A stretch of DNA of 64,000 bases from Tetracladium setigerum. Lineage: Eukaryota > Ascomycota > Leotiomycetes > Helotiales. A program made the position numbers and the translations under genes. Positions 36,087 through 47,826 of the stretch are shown piece after piece. The notes under the pieces were generated by a model. It was not told the DNA's origin, did no database searches, and saw nothing but the letters and a program-made list of their open reading frames with translations. Location of the stretch: NCBI GenBank assembly GCA_031472005.1, contig PZJY01000003.1:2666001-2730000 (forward strand). The letters run 5' to 3'. Within the stretch, counting starts at the first letter, position 1; each line of letters opens with the position of its first letter.

Positions 36087-36647
36087 TGTTGGAATCAAAT
36101 AAAAGATAATATAAGTGATTGAGTGATTTAAATGATTTAAAGTGCAGTGGAAGTATTAGAGTGTTTAATATGCTTGATTAAAAGAGATATCCTTAAGGGA
36201 ATCCTAGTGATTTATATAATAATGTTGAATCGGTAGAATCCGATAGTATCGGCTTAATCTGATATACTAAAAATACTAATTATTAATTAAATAATAAGAC
36301 GGATAAATTAAAAATCCCGATTAAAACACTAATATAATTTAGAATAAGCCGGCCTTATTAAATCGATTAAAATCCCTCAAATATAAGACGGCATAATAAG
36401 AATCCGATTAGAATTACTTAATAAGTAAGACGGAGTAATTTTAGTCCGTACTAAATAACTTTTATGACTCATAAGTAGGTCGGCTTAATTATAAATCAAT
36501 AAAGCTATTTAAGCCAAATTAAGCTATTGGAGCCGAAAGGGTTGCAACTATTATCGTAAAGCCGAAATAGGATAAAATATCCGATAAAGGGATTAAATAA
36601 CTAATTTAGGTGATTATTATCACTTATTAAATTAATAATATTTAACA
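36087..36647 (-). repeat. LTR, subgroup B copy 2
   Basis: 561-bp LTR, TGTTGGAATCAAATAAAAGA to ATATTTAACA on the + strand, with an internal shortening near 36147 relative to other copies. It is closest to the solo LTR at 31309. Flanks do not show a matching 5-bp duplication. Confidence 0.85.
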
Positions 36648-37576
36648 AGGATAAAATCTATTAACTACTTAAGCCATTAAATAACTTAAATGATGTAATT
36701 AAAAATGCCTTATATTTTAATGAACATATTATTAAATGCCTTATAAAATAAGGAAGAGGAATTCTTAAGGAATACTCTAAAACTTTAAACAAATCTTGTT
36801 ATAATTAAGTTAAGTATAATAAATATAATAACATAAATATATGAATTTTAATTAGGAATTACTATTATTATATAACTTTCCTTTATATATAATAAGTAAA
36901 GAAATTTTAACCTTAATAAAGATAACCTTAATAAATAATATTTAACTCTTAATATTAGCTTATTTCTTTTAAATAGAATATTTTTCTAAGCTATTAAGGA
37001 TTAATTTATTAAGTTAATAGCCTTTTATAATACTAGTCTCGTTTATATTCTACTAATTCTTCAACTTACTAACTTAAATTTTTTATTTTTATATTTTTTA
37101 AAAAATTTATGCTTTAATTATATTAAACTTAACGTTGTTTACTTATATAAAATTAATTATAAGTTACCTTTTAATCTTAAGTATTAAATTCTGTAATAAG
37201 AACCTTTAAACTTATTACTTTTTAAGTAATATAATATTATCTTAAAGCTTATTAAGACTTTTATCAAAGACTTTTAATTATAAGTGAGTAATATTATAAT
37301 TAAATACTTCTTAAGTTGATACTTAATTAATAAGTTAATCCTTTAATATTTAAGGAAGTCTTTATAAGTGTTTAATATTATTTTAATAATTAAAGTTTTA
37401 TTCTAATTATACTTATAAAGTAATTCTTAAAATACTTTACTTTAAAATAGTTTTATAAATAAACTTCCTATTTCTAACCTCTTTAAGTGCTTATGTTATA
37501 TATTTAAATTAATAATTAATAAAAGAATAAAAGAGGTATTGATTTTTTAAGTAGTAATATATAGCTATAGATAAGG
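36648..37576. other. AT-rich block, no gene
   Basis: AT-only sequence with no intact frame. It may be the interior of the DNA transposon whose terminal repeat lies at 37577-37611. Confidence 0.5.
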
Positions 37577-37611
37577 TTTAGTGGGGTGGCCGAAAGGGTG
37601 GGGTGGGGACT
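37577..37611. repeat. Lone terminal repeat of the pogo-like transposon family
   Basis: TTTAGTGGGGTGGCCGAAAG then GGTGGGGTGGGGACT, followed by TA. It matches the right end of the transposon at 60958-62780 (TTTAGTGGGGTGGCC...GGTGGGGACT-TA). The partner end was not found to the left within the AT-rich block. Confidence 0.7.
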
Positions 37612-37658
37612 TATTTCGAGACTAGACAAGATACGTACTCAATTCAAAAGCTCGAAAA

Positions 37659-38067
37659 CTAGTTTCCGGGAATGATTGTAAGTTCTTTCCACTTGTCCAA
37701 ATGCTCCTCGCCTCCTTTCAGTGTCCAGAGGCAGTATTTGCCCCTTGAATTACTCTTGAGATTTTCGAACCCGATCAAAAGTACTAATCTTTCACCAGGA
37801 AACTCTTCTGTGCCCCTCCCAAACAGTGCAATGAACCAGAGTTCCAGTAAAAATGTCTCATGACAATATTCCGTCACAAAACTTGTGGGAACTGCATATG
37901 AATACCATTTGCCTCAGCTCCCACTGGACATTTTAGAGATTCAAAGAGCGAGAAGTAACCAAATACAGAGTAGAAAGTCACTCACGATAATAGACTAATT
38001 GTACAATGACTATCCTCCCATCTCGTTCATATAAGCGGTTCATACCACCCGGTTCGCTGATTGCTAG
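37659..38067 (-). pseudogene. Coherent 3' extension of the NACHT-ankyrin gene beyond its stop
   Basis: Directly after the TAG at 38070-38068 the same frame continues (LAISEPGGMNRLYERDGRIV, then IVQLVYY) to a donor at 37985 (GTGAGT). A 73-bp intron (37913-37985) would join it in phase to a terminal exon, 37912-37659, reading KWYSYAVPTSFVTEYCHE, LWFIALFGRGTEEFPGERLV and LIGFENLK. Extended this way the exon sum is 4188 bp, divisible by three (1395 aa). The TAG could be a CAG-to-TAG change. An alternative is a separate small gene starting at the ATG 38043. Confidence 0.55.
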
Positions 38068-41000
38068 CTAGACTGATCTTAGTCTATCGATAATCTTTCT
38101 TAGTCTGCGCTGTATGATTTCATCATCGCAGTAATCCTCCACGAATTTTGCAAGATCCCAGTATTTCTCATGAGTTGTCCGATTGGTAAAACCATGTTTG
38201 AGTAGTAGTTTGAACATCTGCACGGATTTTGATACAATGGCGAAGTGTAATGGAGACAATTTGTATGCCATTGTTTCTTGCCGTAGGGCTCCGTGCCTGA
38301 TTAAAACTTCTACGATATGACAATGACCGCAAAGGATTGCGTAGTAAACAGAAGACAACTCGTAGATGTGAAAGTTGGTTAAGAACTTGTCCAAGTGGGA
38401 GGTCATATATGCAACGGATATACTGATTTTCTGTCCTAGAAAAGGCGCTGCAGCTGCAGTAAGTCTTTCATCGTCTTTGCTTTCCAAATAATTTATTGTG
38501 TCAGCGTCGTGTGGGGTCTCTCGCTGGATCACATTTCGTACAGGGAACTTTCCAGATTCGTCCGACAGGATCCCTCCAAAGATGAGTATCAAGTCAACTT
38601 TAAGCCGGAAGTTTACCATTGGGAAAGCGGAAACCCAATGGTTGACATAGGATGGTTTCAAGTCGAACGCTTGAACCGTATGCAACCAGCTTTGTTCCTT
38701 CAGACGACTAACCAAAAAGTGAATCGCATTTGAGTCTTCCATTTGCCTCTTCTCAGTGTAATCGGAATATGCAATCTGGCAGATCGTATGTGCTCTGTCC
38801 CAAAGTGCCCAATCCATGGCTCCTAAAAGACCCACCAGGGTTGGAGTATTTTGGGAATGAATTGCCTTTTGCAGCTTGCTAGTAGCAAGGAGAGAAGTAA
38901 CAAATTCTACGGAGCTTAGAGCTGCGCTATTGACGGAATCCAAAATCGTGTCTGAAATGGCCTTTGAGTTCAAAAGACGCGCAATTTCTAAGGCGTTACA
39001 ATCCAAACCATTGTACTGGATCCGTACGGACAACAGGTCATACTGATATGCGCGCCAAGGCTTCGCACAGATATATTTTACAAGTGATTCGTTTGAAAAG
39101 ATTACCGCTCCTATTAGAAGGTGCCCATGAAATGACAATACCCAAGTTGGTACATCAAGGCCTAAATCAAAAGCCTGCGGGAAACGTTGCAGCGAGGTCA
39201 AATTGAGATGAATTGCAGTCATAAGAATTGAATGATACGTCCAACCTTCCCAATTATCACATGTCGGAGAAAGTTCTCCAAAGTTCGATTTCAGGTCTTG
39301 TGCAAATTCTGGTATTCCAAGATTTGTGTTTTGTGTCCTCCAAAACTCGTCCGCCCATGCCGCTATGTGCTGCCAGTGGAAACCGACATGTTCTATGTCG
39401 CGGGCGGGCATTTTTTTATCAAGTTCAACTGCTACTGCCGTATGATTGAGTCGAAGAGCAAGACCGAAATGCAGCGCATAAGGATAAGAACTCCTCGGAA
39501 ACGGAGAAGAATCGGAGGGCCATATTTGAAATGGAAGCTTTTTTTCAAAGATGAGGGCGTGAAAGAGCTGACTGGATCTTAGGCTTTCTTGATCAGGTTG
39601 GTCTCCTGTGTACCCTGTCGTAATATATTTTGAACTACCATAAAGCTTAGGTTTAAAATAGCTCGTGTGGTTCAACCAGTGCTCTGTTATATAGGGTAAA
39701 AGGGCGAATTTCTCCACCAGGCGAGTTTCAGCAGACGGTCTTGTTGGATGTTGGAGGTGACGAGCAAAGTCGGTTCCTGTAGGTGGTTGGTGACCCGCAC
39801 GAATTCGTGTGAGGTATTTGGCAACTGTCGAACCGATGGAGTTCGATGGAAACAGAGCTTGGGGGTTTTTGACAGCTGTTTCCATAGCTGCCATGGTGGA
39901 TGTCAATCCCGTGTCGTGAAACTGCGTGATCTGTTGTTCAAAGTCCGAAAAGAAGAAATACACAAGACACGCAATTCCAACGTGAATATTGGCCTCTGGA
40001 ATCGAAACACAGAAGAACGGGCGTTCGATCTCGTGGTCTTGCAGTAAATACTGCCGAACAGTGTAATGAGCGAGTTGCACATTCTGAGTAGCCTCATCAA
40101 TGATGATAAGATGCCCGGAGGCTCTGACGATTTTTTGGAGATCATTCGTCAGTTTGTCACCCACAAAATGATCGTCATCAATTGTAAAAGCGATTGCTTC
40201 TCGAACCTCGCTTACTGACAGTGGTCTTTTCGCGCAGATAACCCATTTAAACAGTCGACCAAGTAGATCCCTACGTTGACTTTCTGTCTTGGACGCCCGA
40301 GACAGGAATCGATCGTAAGTCTCACTGAGATCGGCAGGGAGATTTTGTAACGTCTTTCGAATGGCATCGTCCGAATCTGAGGTGCAGAGGTCTCCGAGCT
40401 GAAATTTGACCCAGAGAAACCTATTCCATCAGCCTTGAACTTGAAGAGCAAAGATGAAAAGTATCCATACATTCCCTTCGAACCTTCAATAAGGGATTGG
40501 GCAATTTCTTCTTCCAAGGCAATATTCCCAATAACAAGTTGCTCACTTTCAATCAATTCACGCACTTCATGTCGGACGAAGTTGCTAATGTCTTCATTGA
40601 TACTTGCTTGATCGATATGAACTGTAGAGATCTTGACCTTGGGAGGCTTTACTAATCGCGTAGCATACTCTCTGGCAGAAATGTAAATTCTCACAATTGT
40701 TGAGTTCGCGCTCCGGAGCAGAGCCCAGAGTCGTTTAACGACCACGGTTTTGTTGGTTTCCGACAGCTCGTCCACACCGTCGATGAAGATAGCAAGTGAT
40801 GTAAACCTCTTTAAAACTTGTGTTAATAGGTCCATCACCTCATCAACGTCTAAAGACCCTCGATGATGGAGGAGCTCATCCAAGAGATTAAGTATAGAGT
40901 CAGGGAGTGGGGATATCATCGAAAGCAGCTGTTGGGTCAGATTTGCGAAAATCATAGAGGGGTCGAGAGTCCCTTCATCGGCGTGATCGCAATAGAAAAA

Positions 41001-42321
41001 TATTATTTGAGTTTGACTGCCATGATTGCTCGTTTGAGCTGCATCAATAAGGGTTGAGGTAAGGATTGATTTGCCACAGCCAGCTTTTAGTGGTCAGTTT
41101 CTGATAAGTTTGGCAGAGATCAATGCGTACGTATTCCCGAGCAACACAGTATTGCAGAAGAAGGGCTATCAAGCCAAGTTCTGAAGGTGGGTAACACCCA
41201 GGAACCAGTTCCCGGGTATCGTAATCTTTGCATTCGTCGGTGCTTGTACTTGTGGTCAAGACTTGAAAGTTGAGATATCAAGTCTTTTTGCCGGTACACC
41301 GTTCAGCGTTAGCTCTAATTTCCTGCGACGAAATCTCCATCTTACCTCGAATCCTCATCTCTTCTTCCTGTTTGTTTCTGAGAACGAGTTCCCTGGATTT
41401 CTTTTCTTCAATCACTGGAGGAAGCACAAGGTAAGCATTTGCATGTGGTTCGTGAAGTTACGTGGTGGGGTAACCCTAAGGGAAACTCGTGCGCAAATTT
41501 TACATACTGTGGCACGTATATGCTGCCTTTTCTACCATTGTTTGATGGCTTTTGAACTTGAGAACAGAGTCCTCGAGCTGCAGGTTCACGGAAGCAGAGA
41601 TCGGCTGGAAGACCCGTTTCATGCGAGAGACCTTTTGTCCTCGAATCTTTTTCTTAATATCTGTGCAAAGCTCAATTATATCGAGGTAAATTTGGGACAA
41701 GGCTGCCGCAAATTGTGGGTGCTCACTTGCGTTAAAAAGATTTTCGTAGTCACCTAAATGAGGTTTGATCAGATCTTGCAGCGACATTATTTTCCATGAG
41801 AGACTCTCACTTGGAGGTAGTCTTTCGGAAAATTAGCTCTTAGAGTAGAGCCCGTTTCTTGGTATAGGCAATGGGAAGAGGTTGGCTATTAGAGGAAACT
41901 CACGCAACTGAGGTAGCAAGCTTCCAATCTGCCCAAGTACCTTAACCACCTGTTCGTAAAACCCCGAGTAAGCACTCGCCAGAGCCATAACAACCCTCAC
42001 GGAGCCCCATATCGGCGCTAAGTAAAGCGGCTCGATCTGGATATAAGTATCTAGAGCCTTCCCATATACGTCAACGGCTGCTATGAAGGGTTTGATCTTC
42101 TCAAACCCAGCTCGAATTCTGCTATCTCTCGAGTCCTGCTTTTCAGCGACACTGGAACTGTAAAATAGGTTCTCGGGCGTTGCGGAGTTGAAAAGGGCTT
42201 GTTCGGTGGAGTCGAGGTTTTCTAGAAATCGTGATTTTGCAGTCTCCCAGGCGCTCCGTTGTTGGCGGGGTTCGAAGCACCCAGCTGGGACGACGGAAAG
42301 TTGAAGTTCCTCGTCAACCAT
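38068..42321 (-). CDS. Fungal NLR: DUF7708-NACHT-ankyrin protein
   Basis: Six exons: 42321-41904, 41753-41508, 41414-41346, 41283-41131, 41083-40471, 40420-38068; introns of 150, 93, 62, 47 and 50 bp; 1283 aa with phases agreeing throughout. The N-terminus (IRAGFEKIKPFIAAVDVYGK, ALASAYSGFYEQVVKVLGQI) is the helical DUF7708 type. Then come a coiled region (MIEEKKSRELVLRNKQEEEM), the P-loop GIPGCGKS near residue 295, Walker B LAIFIDGVDE near 394, a post-NACHT helical part (SETYDRFLSRASKTE, DEATQNVQLAHYTVRQYLL), a long degenerate repeat region, and clear ankyrin repeats near 1186-1245 (VEVLIRHGA, LSPLHFAIV, MFKLLLKHGF). Such proteins are thought to act as cytosolic self/non-self sensors. An in-frame stop lies upstream of the start ATG. 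The stop may be premature (see 37659-38067). Confidence 0.88.
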
Positions 42322-43380
42322 TCTTGGGGCATTTGAAGGATTGTATTCGACTCGATTGTTTTCGGGAATGTGGATGCGATGAGATCCGGTGCAATGTTAA
42401 AGAAATATTTGTTGGCATCATGGCGAGAGGGAGGCTGCCGATGTGATGTGGTGTGAGGTGAAGGAGGGCGGCTGAGCTGCGGGAGGATTGGGCGTTGTAC
42501 CTTGGCACTGCTTCTAAGGGCCATCACATACCGATCCAGACTTTTCGCATGAATCTCAATTCTTTGCGATGCTGTCACCAAAGTCTCATGTCTCAAGTGT
42601 TCGTTTAAAAAGGACAGTTGAAAGATTTTGCAATAAAATCCCAAGTGAGAATTCGGTTTTCCCAAGCCACAGCCCTAACCCATGCAATGGTTGCCAAGGG
42701 AAGTACGAAGTAGCTGCCGCAGCCGACGCACTGAGTCGGACAGCCAAGACTTTTAAGCGAGAGCCTCCAGTCAATTACGAGGCTTGAAATTAAGTCCTTT
42801 GAAAATCCCCCCCTTCAAAATACAACTATCCTTGTATTTGTATTTTCTCATTTAAAGTAATTGTCACATGTATTAAGAGTGAATCTCTATGTCTCGATTC
42901 TTGTAACTTTGACAGATAGGAGGCTATCAATTCCCCACCTCTATCCGCTCAATAGGACAGTAGAGACTCCTTATCGTATAGTTACATAGTTATATTAAAT
43001 CGCTAGGTCAGGTATCAGAACAAGTATTTCGATCGCGAGTATTCGTGCCCGTACTGCATCCGTTCGGCCCGTAGCAATATCTCCTTTGGATAGAGCCTTG
43101 TGCGTCTCTAGTCTCCACCCAAACCGCTTCACCGACAGCGACCGCAGAGGTCTCCATTCTGAACTGGATCCTGGTAATCAGATGTGTTTGGGGTAACAGA
43201 TTGTTCCCTGCCGTTCTTCCGAACCAGGTCTAAGTAAGGCAGGTAAAAAGTAAGCGAGTGGTCCGAGTTGAACAATCTCTCCTTTAAAGTAAACAAACTC
43301 AGTGTAACATTGATATGTATGTTGTAAAGCAAGGTTGATAGAAGTCCTACGTTACCACAAGTTGGGAAGCCCCCCATCCC
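42322..43380. other. Upstream region of the NLR gene
   Basis: Open frames on the minus strand just upstream of the NLR are out of frame with it and show no family. No gene is called. Confidence 0.45.
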
Positions 43381-44160
43381 TGCCAGTTCTGCTCTGTTTG
43401 ATATGCATTGTTCGCGACGCATTGTGAATCTTGCGTGCTATACAATGGTGCAACTGTGATTGGCATTAGCAATAGACACAGAGAAATTTCTAATCTCAGC
43501 TGTAGAAATGCGCTACCAATGCGGCAGGATCTTTCGGTCATAACTTACAATATGTGGAGGACCCTCTCCCTCCCTCGACCCAACTGTTGAATTATTCCCC
43601 ATTAGTGTTATGATTCTTGGAAGTAAAGTGCCTAACAGCTTTGGCAGCTTACTGTGCAGATATACTGAGTGTAACTTAGATCTGAGCGACTCATGTGCGT
43701 AATCAACTTACCTTGCAAGAGGGAACTCATCACAAGATGGTCTGACTGGTCTCCGAACATTTATCCACACAGGTGGGATCACGCTGTAATCGTCTTCCGA
43801 CTCTGCTAACCAGTTGAGGCTGGGGGCTCCGTTGACAATGTCCATCATCGTTGTGACACCAATGAAATTGCCGTCATAATTGCCGTCATGCTTCCAGATA
43901 TCAGGTTGATTCGGTTCAGGACATCGGTTGACACCAGGGAATCCAGGTCGCCCTCGAGTGATCCATCCAGTAGCGGCACCTCTTGGGCAGCTTATATCGC
44001 GACGCGATCACGGCGCCTACCTTCTCCATCGTGGTGGAATAAATAGGTGGTTCCAGTAGCGTAACTGGCCCTGCTAGCGGTTTGACACAAAGCAGGGACA
44101 TGTCTGCAATTGTATACAGGTGTTGGAACCCAGATGGCTGGCAACAATTGAACTAGATCA
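43381..44160 (-). pseudogene. Possible secreted NucA/NucB-like nuclease remnant
   Basis: Minus-strand pieces look protein-like: MSLLCVKPLAGPVTLLEPPI with IYSTTMEK (about 44100-44016); NPDIW-like PNQPDIWKHDGNYDGNFIGV and WINVRRPVRPSCDEFPLAR (43925-43711); and NAYQTEQNWQGWGASQL (about 43405-43355). The motif S-C-D-E-(F/Y)-P-x-A followed by an E.x.QG block is the signature of the NucA/NucB deoxyribonuclease domain found in secreted fungal proteins. I could not build a continuous model, so a decayed gene is assumed. The motif is short and the assignment is weak. Confidence 0.3.
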
Positions 44161-44324
44161 TGCTCTTAGTATTCGCCTAGTAGTCCAAATTTCAAGAGAA
44201 AAACAGTCAGTACCACTGTATCGAAGGGCAGGAGAGCCAGATCTGACGGATGCATTGAACTCCAATTGCGGGTGCCCACATGTTCACCAATAATTAGGGC
44301 CAGCTATGATAGGAGGTCGATACA

Positions 44325-45714
44325 TCACCAGGTTATCGTTGTCGGTATTTCGTAGCTAGCCACCAGAAAGATGCCTCCTGAGTGAAGTAAAATTCGGTAA
44401 CTCCAATCCCTGGAGTCGTCTTCAAATGTGTTTGCTTGAAATTTTAATCCCAAATCCCTTTTGAGCATGAAAGAAAAAAGCTCAAACTCTAATGGTGGCG
44501 GAGGATGCGAATCCCGGGAATGCTGATCATGATGCTCATTCAGTTTTAGAATCTTGCGCAGCTCAATCGTCCCCGTCGCTAAACAAGGTTTCGCAAACAA
44601 AAAGCGTTTTTGGCATCCTCGACAATCGGTGGCATAGAAATCTGAACCAATTGAAAGTCCCCAAGATAACTACATTCACCACTCTTTGATCTGGAATATC
44701 CTCAGGGTCAAGGTGGCGCGGCTTAAGCATAATAAAACTATCCCGGAGGGAGTCGGAGAAGACCTTGGGGTGAAGGCGTTCATATGCTCCAATCAAGATC
44801 TTAATTTCAAGGATTGAACCCGTTCCGCTATCATCAAATTTCTTTCCAGCCAGCCAGTCTTGTTCGAAGCTCGCTCCATTATCAGTTATCTCAACCGGAG
44901 CGCCGGTGGGGCCTAAGTTCTGCATGGCTCCTCTCCTCGCCCCGTCTTCAACTAGCCACTGTGAAAAATTACCGAATAAAGATTCTTACTCTTTATCTTT
45001 CCATCTTCCGTGATCGCTATCATCGTCGACGCGGTAATTATAGACCGGAAACTGTTTAAGATAGGCGAATTCCTCGTCCGTTAGAGGAGAACCCTTGGCG
45101 CATCGACCGAGGAAGTCGACGCGCTCTTCTTTGGCTGCTTGGAAGAACGGGGCATTGTACGGCTGGAAGCAGACAGCACCCGCCAGTAGAACGTTATAGA
45201 TCCCCTGTAAATACGCTCATTCCGTTCACCGTAATAGTTGGAACTTTGGGCCCTGGCTAACAACATGTCCGTCCCGGGTCCTTTCCAGTTGAACATCATG
45301 TATTCGAAACACCTGGCTAAATGCTGGAAGTCTAGAACTGTTTTCATCTCCTCCAACAGAGGTTTTTTAACATTCCCGCTCAACTCTCTGACCGGGAATG
45401 GAGAGAGCGGCTCGGTGCCGTTGCTTTGAGCATCCGCAATGATTTTTGTTGCCCGAACCTTTTGACCAAAGTCAGCTGCATGCACAGAAGCACGTGGGAC
45501 AGGTGGAATGACTTACAGCCATAAGAGCGTTATCAAATGCAACAATAATAGTTGGCGCCAGCTCCCAGAGAACAGTGGGAGCACTTGACACCCATGCCGC
45601 ATGAATTGTCTTGCAGGTTGAAGTCAATGCAACAAGGTCCACGAAGTTGTCACAAGCGTGGAATACATGCTGTAGAAGCTCAGGGGAGAGAGACCGAAAA
45701 TAATTAGTTTCCAT
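44325..45714 (-). pseudogene. F-box protein pseudogene
   Basis: Starts with an F-box-like helix pair (YFRSLSPELLQHVFHACDNF, VDLVALTSTCKTIHAAWV). Intron 45459-45516 (branch AGCTGAC) joins to VRATKIIADAQSN. The body follows an ascomycete F-box family: LDFQHLARCFEYMMFNW, then LAGAVCFQPYNAPFFQAAKE, DEEFAYLKQFPVYNY, FSQWLVEDGARRG, and near the end LKRDLGLKFQANTFEDD. Breaks: a one-base loss in the C4 run 45202-45205 (G4 on the coding strand), an in-frame TAA at 44986-44988 (probably CAA before), a one-base loss in the C4 run 44659-44662, and another near 44599-44611. It cannot make a full protein as it stands. Confidence 0.7.
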
Positions 45715-46523
45715 TTTGTTTCATAGATGAAATAGGGGGTCGGTAGGCGAGGGAGTCTGGGATGTGTATTGTGAAATGAGGTTGGAAGGTTGGGAAAGCA
45801 GTCAAAGGTAGGTAGGTCTGATGTGTCGGCATTTTGTACTCATCTGGGGTGCCAAGATTGTTTGCATCTCGTAAAAGTCTTAATCTTTCGGCTAAGTTAC
45901 CTACAGTACCTCGCTCAGTTCCGAACGACTACCATTGAGAGAACCTGGAAACTAATTGATGAATTTATCCGGAAAGTAATTGAACCTTGAGCCTGCATAT
46001 CTAGTGATACCATACTCGAGGTACATACTCGTGCATACTCATGTAGGGGTCCACTTGAAGTCACAAGAATGGAAAAATCCGGCTTCTATCAGTATTGGGT
46101 CTTCCTCTTCGCTCGGCCCCACTCCTCTAGAGAGATGTAACATCGTTCTCAGGTAATGCGAGCAAGTCCGAGAAGTTGATGTGAGTGACCGCCGGCGCGT
46201 AACTTCAACTCTACTTATGAAGGAGCAATTCGGGTTTCTTCCGTGTCTCGGTGCCGATCCTCCGCGGAGAGCTTCGCTTATGGGCAATCTTGGTTGAGAG
46301 CAACGCAGAACTCCAGACCAGAACACAGTCAATTTGAAGACATTCACTTTGGTTAAATGAGCTAAGTATTTCAGAAAAAGAGCACAATCTGTCAATATGA
46401 CTTCGGAGGCTAGCACTGTAATATTGCAAAAACATGTGATTTACTATCTTCGGCAGAAGCTTTGACTACCGCTAGTATTAATTTTCATTCCAGGTTCCGC
46501 CCATTCACCTCTCATTCTACAGC
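45715..46523. other. Intergenic
   Basis: Divergent space upstream of the F-box pseudogene and downstream of the Cys-rich protein. No gene is recognised. Confidence 0.45.
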
Positions 46524-47826
46524 TCACGGTGGTGTAGTCGTGCAAGCTCCAGGAGGACAGTATCCGTGATTGCACGCAAACGAGCACAGACCCAGGTAGG
46601 CGCTATTTAGCCCAGGTGCTGGATACCCAGCTGGCCAAGTGGCAGCGGGTGGGGCAATTTGTGCTCTATACTCAAGACATGTGCAAGATACTGATGGACA
46701 ATAACCCCAATGATAGCAATAATCGCATAGACCGAGTAGGTTTCCAACGCCTGTGCCCCGGATGCAGACACTTCCAGGTGGGCTTGGTGCAGCAGAAGAA
46801 AAAGTTGTCGTGCTGATAGTTGTCGTGCTGATAGTTGTCGTGCTGATAGTTGTCGTGCTGATAGTTGAAGTAATAGAGACTCTAGTGGTAGAGACTGTAG
46901 TGCCTGAGATTGAGGAGCTGGAAAGGCTAGTTGAGCTTTGACTTGATGTTGAAGATACTATTGGTGTTCCAGTTACGGTCGTCACTGTGGTTACAAGATT
47001 TGTTTTGTCACACAAACCAAACAGAGACTGACTGAGATAGAGTCATGTTAACACTGATAAATGAGCAGAAAAGAGAACAAAGACCACTTACCACCCAAGT
47101 AGATCAGAACAATGATAGTTGGAAGTACCACAATACCTAGAAGTTGTGAGTACTGGAGGGGTAAAATCAATTCCGTGGCAGGAAGAATATACCCAGATGC
47201 GGACCAACAATTTCCAAAAATTGATAGAAGTCCCCGTACATTCGTACTTGTTCGTCAACCCGCACGTTCTATCAGGGCTCGGGGAGTTGGGAGTTGGGAG
47301 ATGGGAGTGGCACGGTAACACTGTCTCTTGTTAGTACTCTCAATGCGGCCAACCCCATGCTATTTGTTGACAATCCTCAACCTGCATCTTTCTACTCAGA
47401 AGGGCATTGCTGATTCGCTTCTTAGACCATTGAATTCGCTCCCGATCATATATCGATTTTCACTGATTTGAAGCCCACCCACGCCAGAGGGAGATTTTGT
47501 TGAAGGGATGTATGACATACTCGGTCGTTGTGGGAGGGAGCGACACTCCTGAACAATCTCCTGAATAACAATTGCCTACTCCGCATTGGGCGCTGGTACT
47601 CCCACATATGTCATGTTTAGAATCAAACCAAAAGGTACACTGTGAAGTATTTCACTTACACTCCTGCGTTGGAACAACAGTTTCCGTAAGTTCCTCCGCA
47701 AACTGAGAAAGACAACAGGTAGTTAGCATCTGTTCCATGAAGATTCTTTTCAAAGTGCCCTTTTCTAAATCGAAGTATCCAGGCCTGAATGGAATGAAGC
47801 AGAAATAAAAGTTTCCCAAATGACAT
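46524..47826 (-). CDS. Chitin-binding (CBM18-like), Ser/Thr- and Cys-rich secreted protein
   Basis: Exons 47660-47702 or longer, 47136-47092 and 47031-46524. The joined sequence gives a hevein/CBM18-like module split by introns: CGGTYGNCCSNAGVYCG, TSNYHCSDLLGCQSLFGLC. A Ser/Thr linker follows with perfect ISTTT repeats, then two Cys modules (GNLLGLCDYCYHWGYCPSVS; YLGLCSFACNHGYCPPGAC) of the kind found at the C-terminus of GH71 alpha-1,3-glucanases (CBM24-type). No GH71 catalytic domain is present. The 5' end is uncertain: the frame is open back to an ATG at 47826, but a branch site plus acceptor at 47703 suggests another exon. The second intron (47137-47659, 523 bp) is far longer than others here. 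A cell-wall-binding role is inferred. Confidence 0.6.
46804..46863 (-). repeat. Perfect 15-bp tandem repeat in the Ser/Thr linker
   Basis: Four identical copies of GTTGTCGTGCTGATA on the + strand, encoding ISTTT on the minus strand, followed by a diverging unit. It lies inside the linker of the Cys-rich protein and is likely to vary in copy number. Confidence 0.9.

Noticed and set aside
33244..36647. One complete LTR retrotransposon with paired LTRs
   Set aside because: The two LTRs are different subgroups, there is no shared 5-bp duplication, and the integrase region is missing.
42222..42665. 147-codon minus-strand frame upstream of the NLR as its first exon
   Set aside because: It is out of frame with the NLR start, no donor/acceptor pair joins them, and the sequence has no family resemblance.
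44957..44989. A 38-bp intron (GTAAGA...GGCTAG) in the F-box gene
   Set aside because: Too short and out of phase. Reading straight through keeps the family sequence (KDKE-stop-ESLFGNFSQWLVEDG), so it is a nonsense codon in an exon.
46039..46416. 125-codon minus-strand frame between the F-box pseudogene and the Cys-rich protein
   Set aside because: Composition looks random and there is no motif, signal peptide or splice context.
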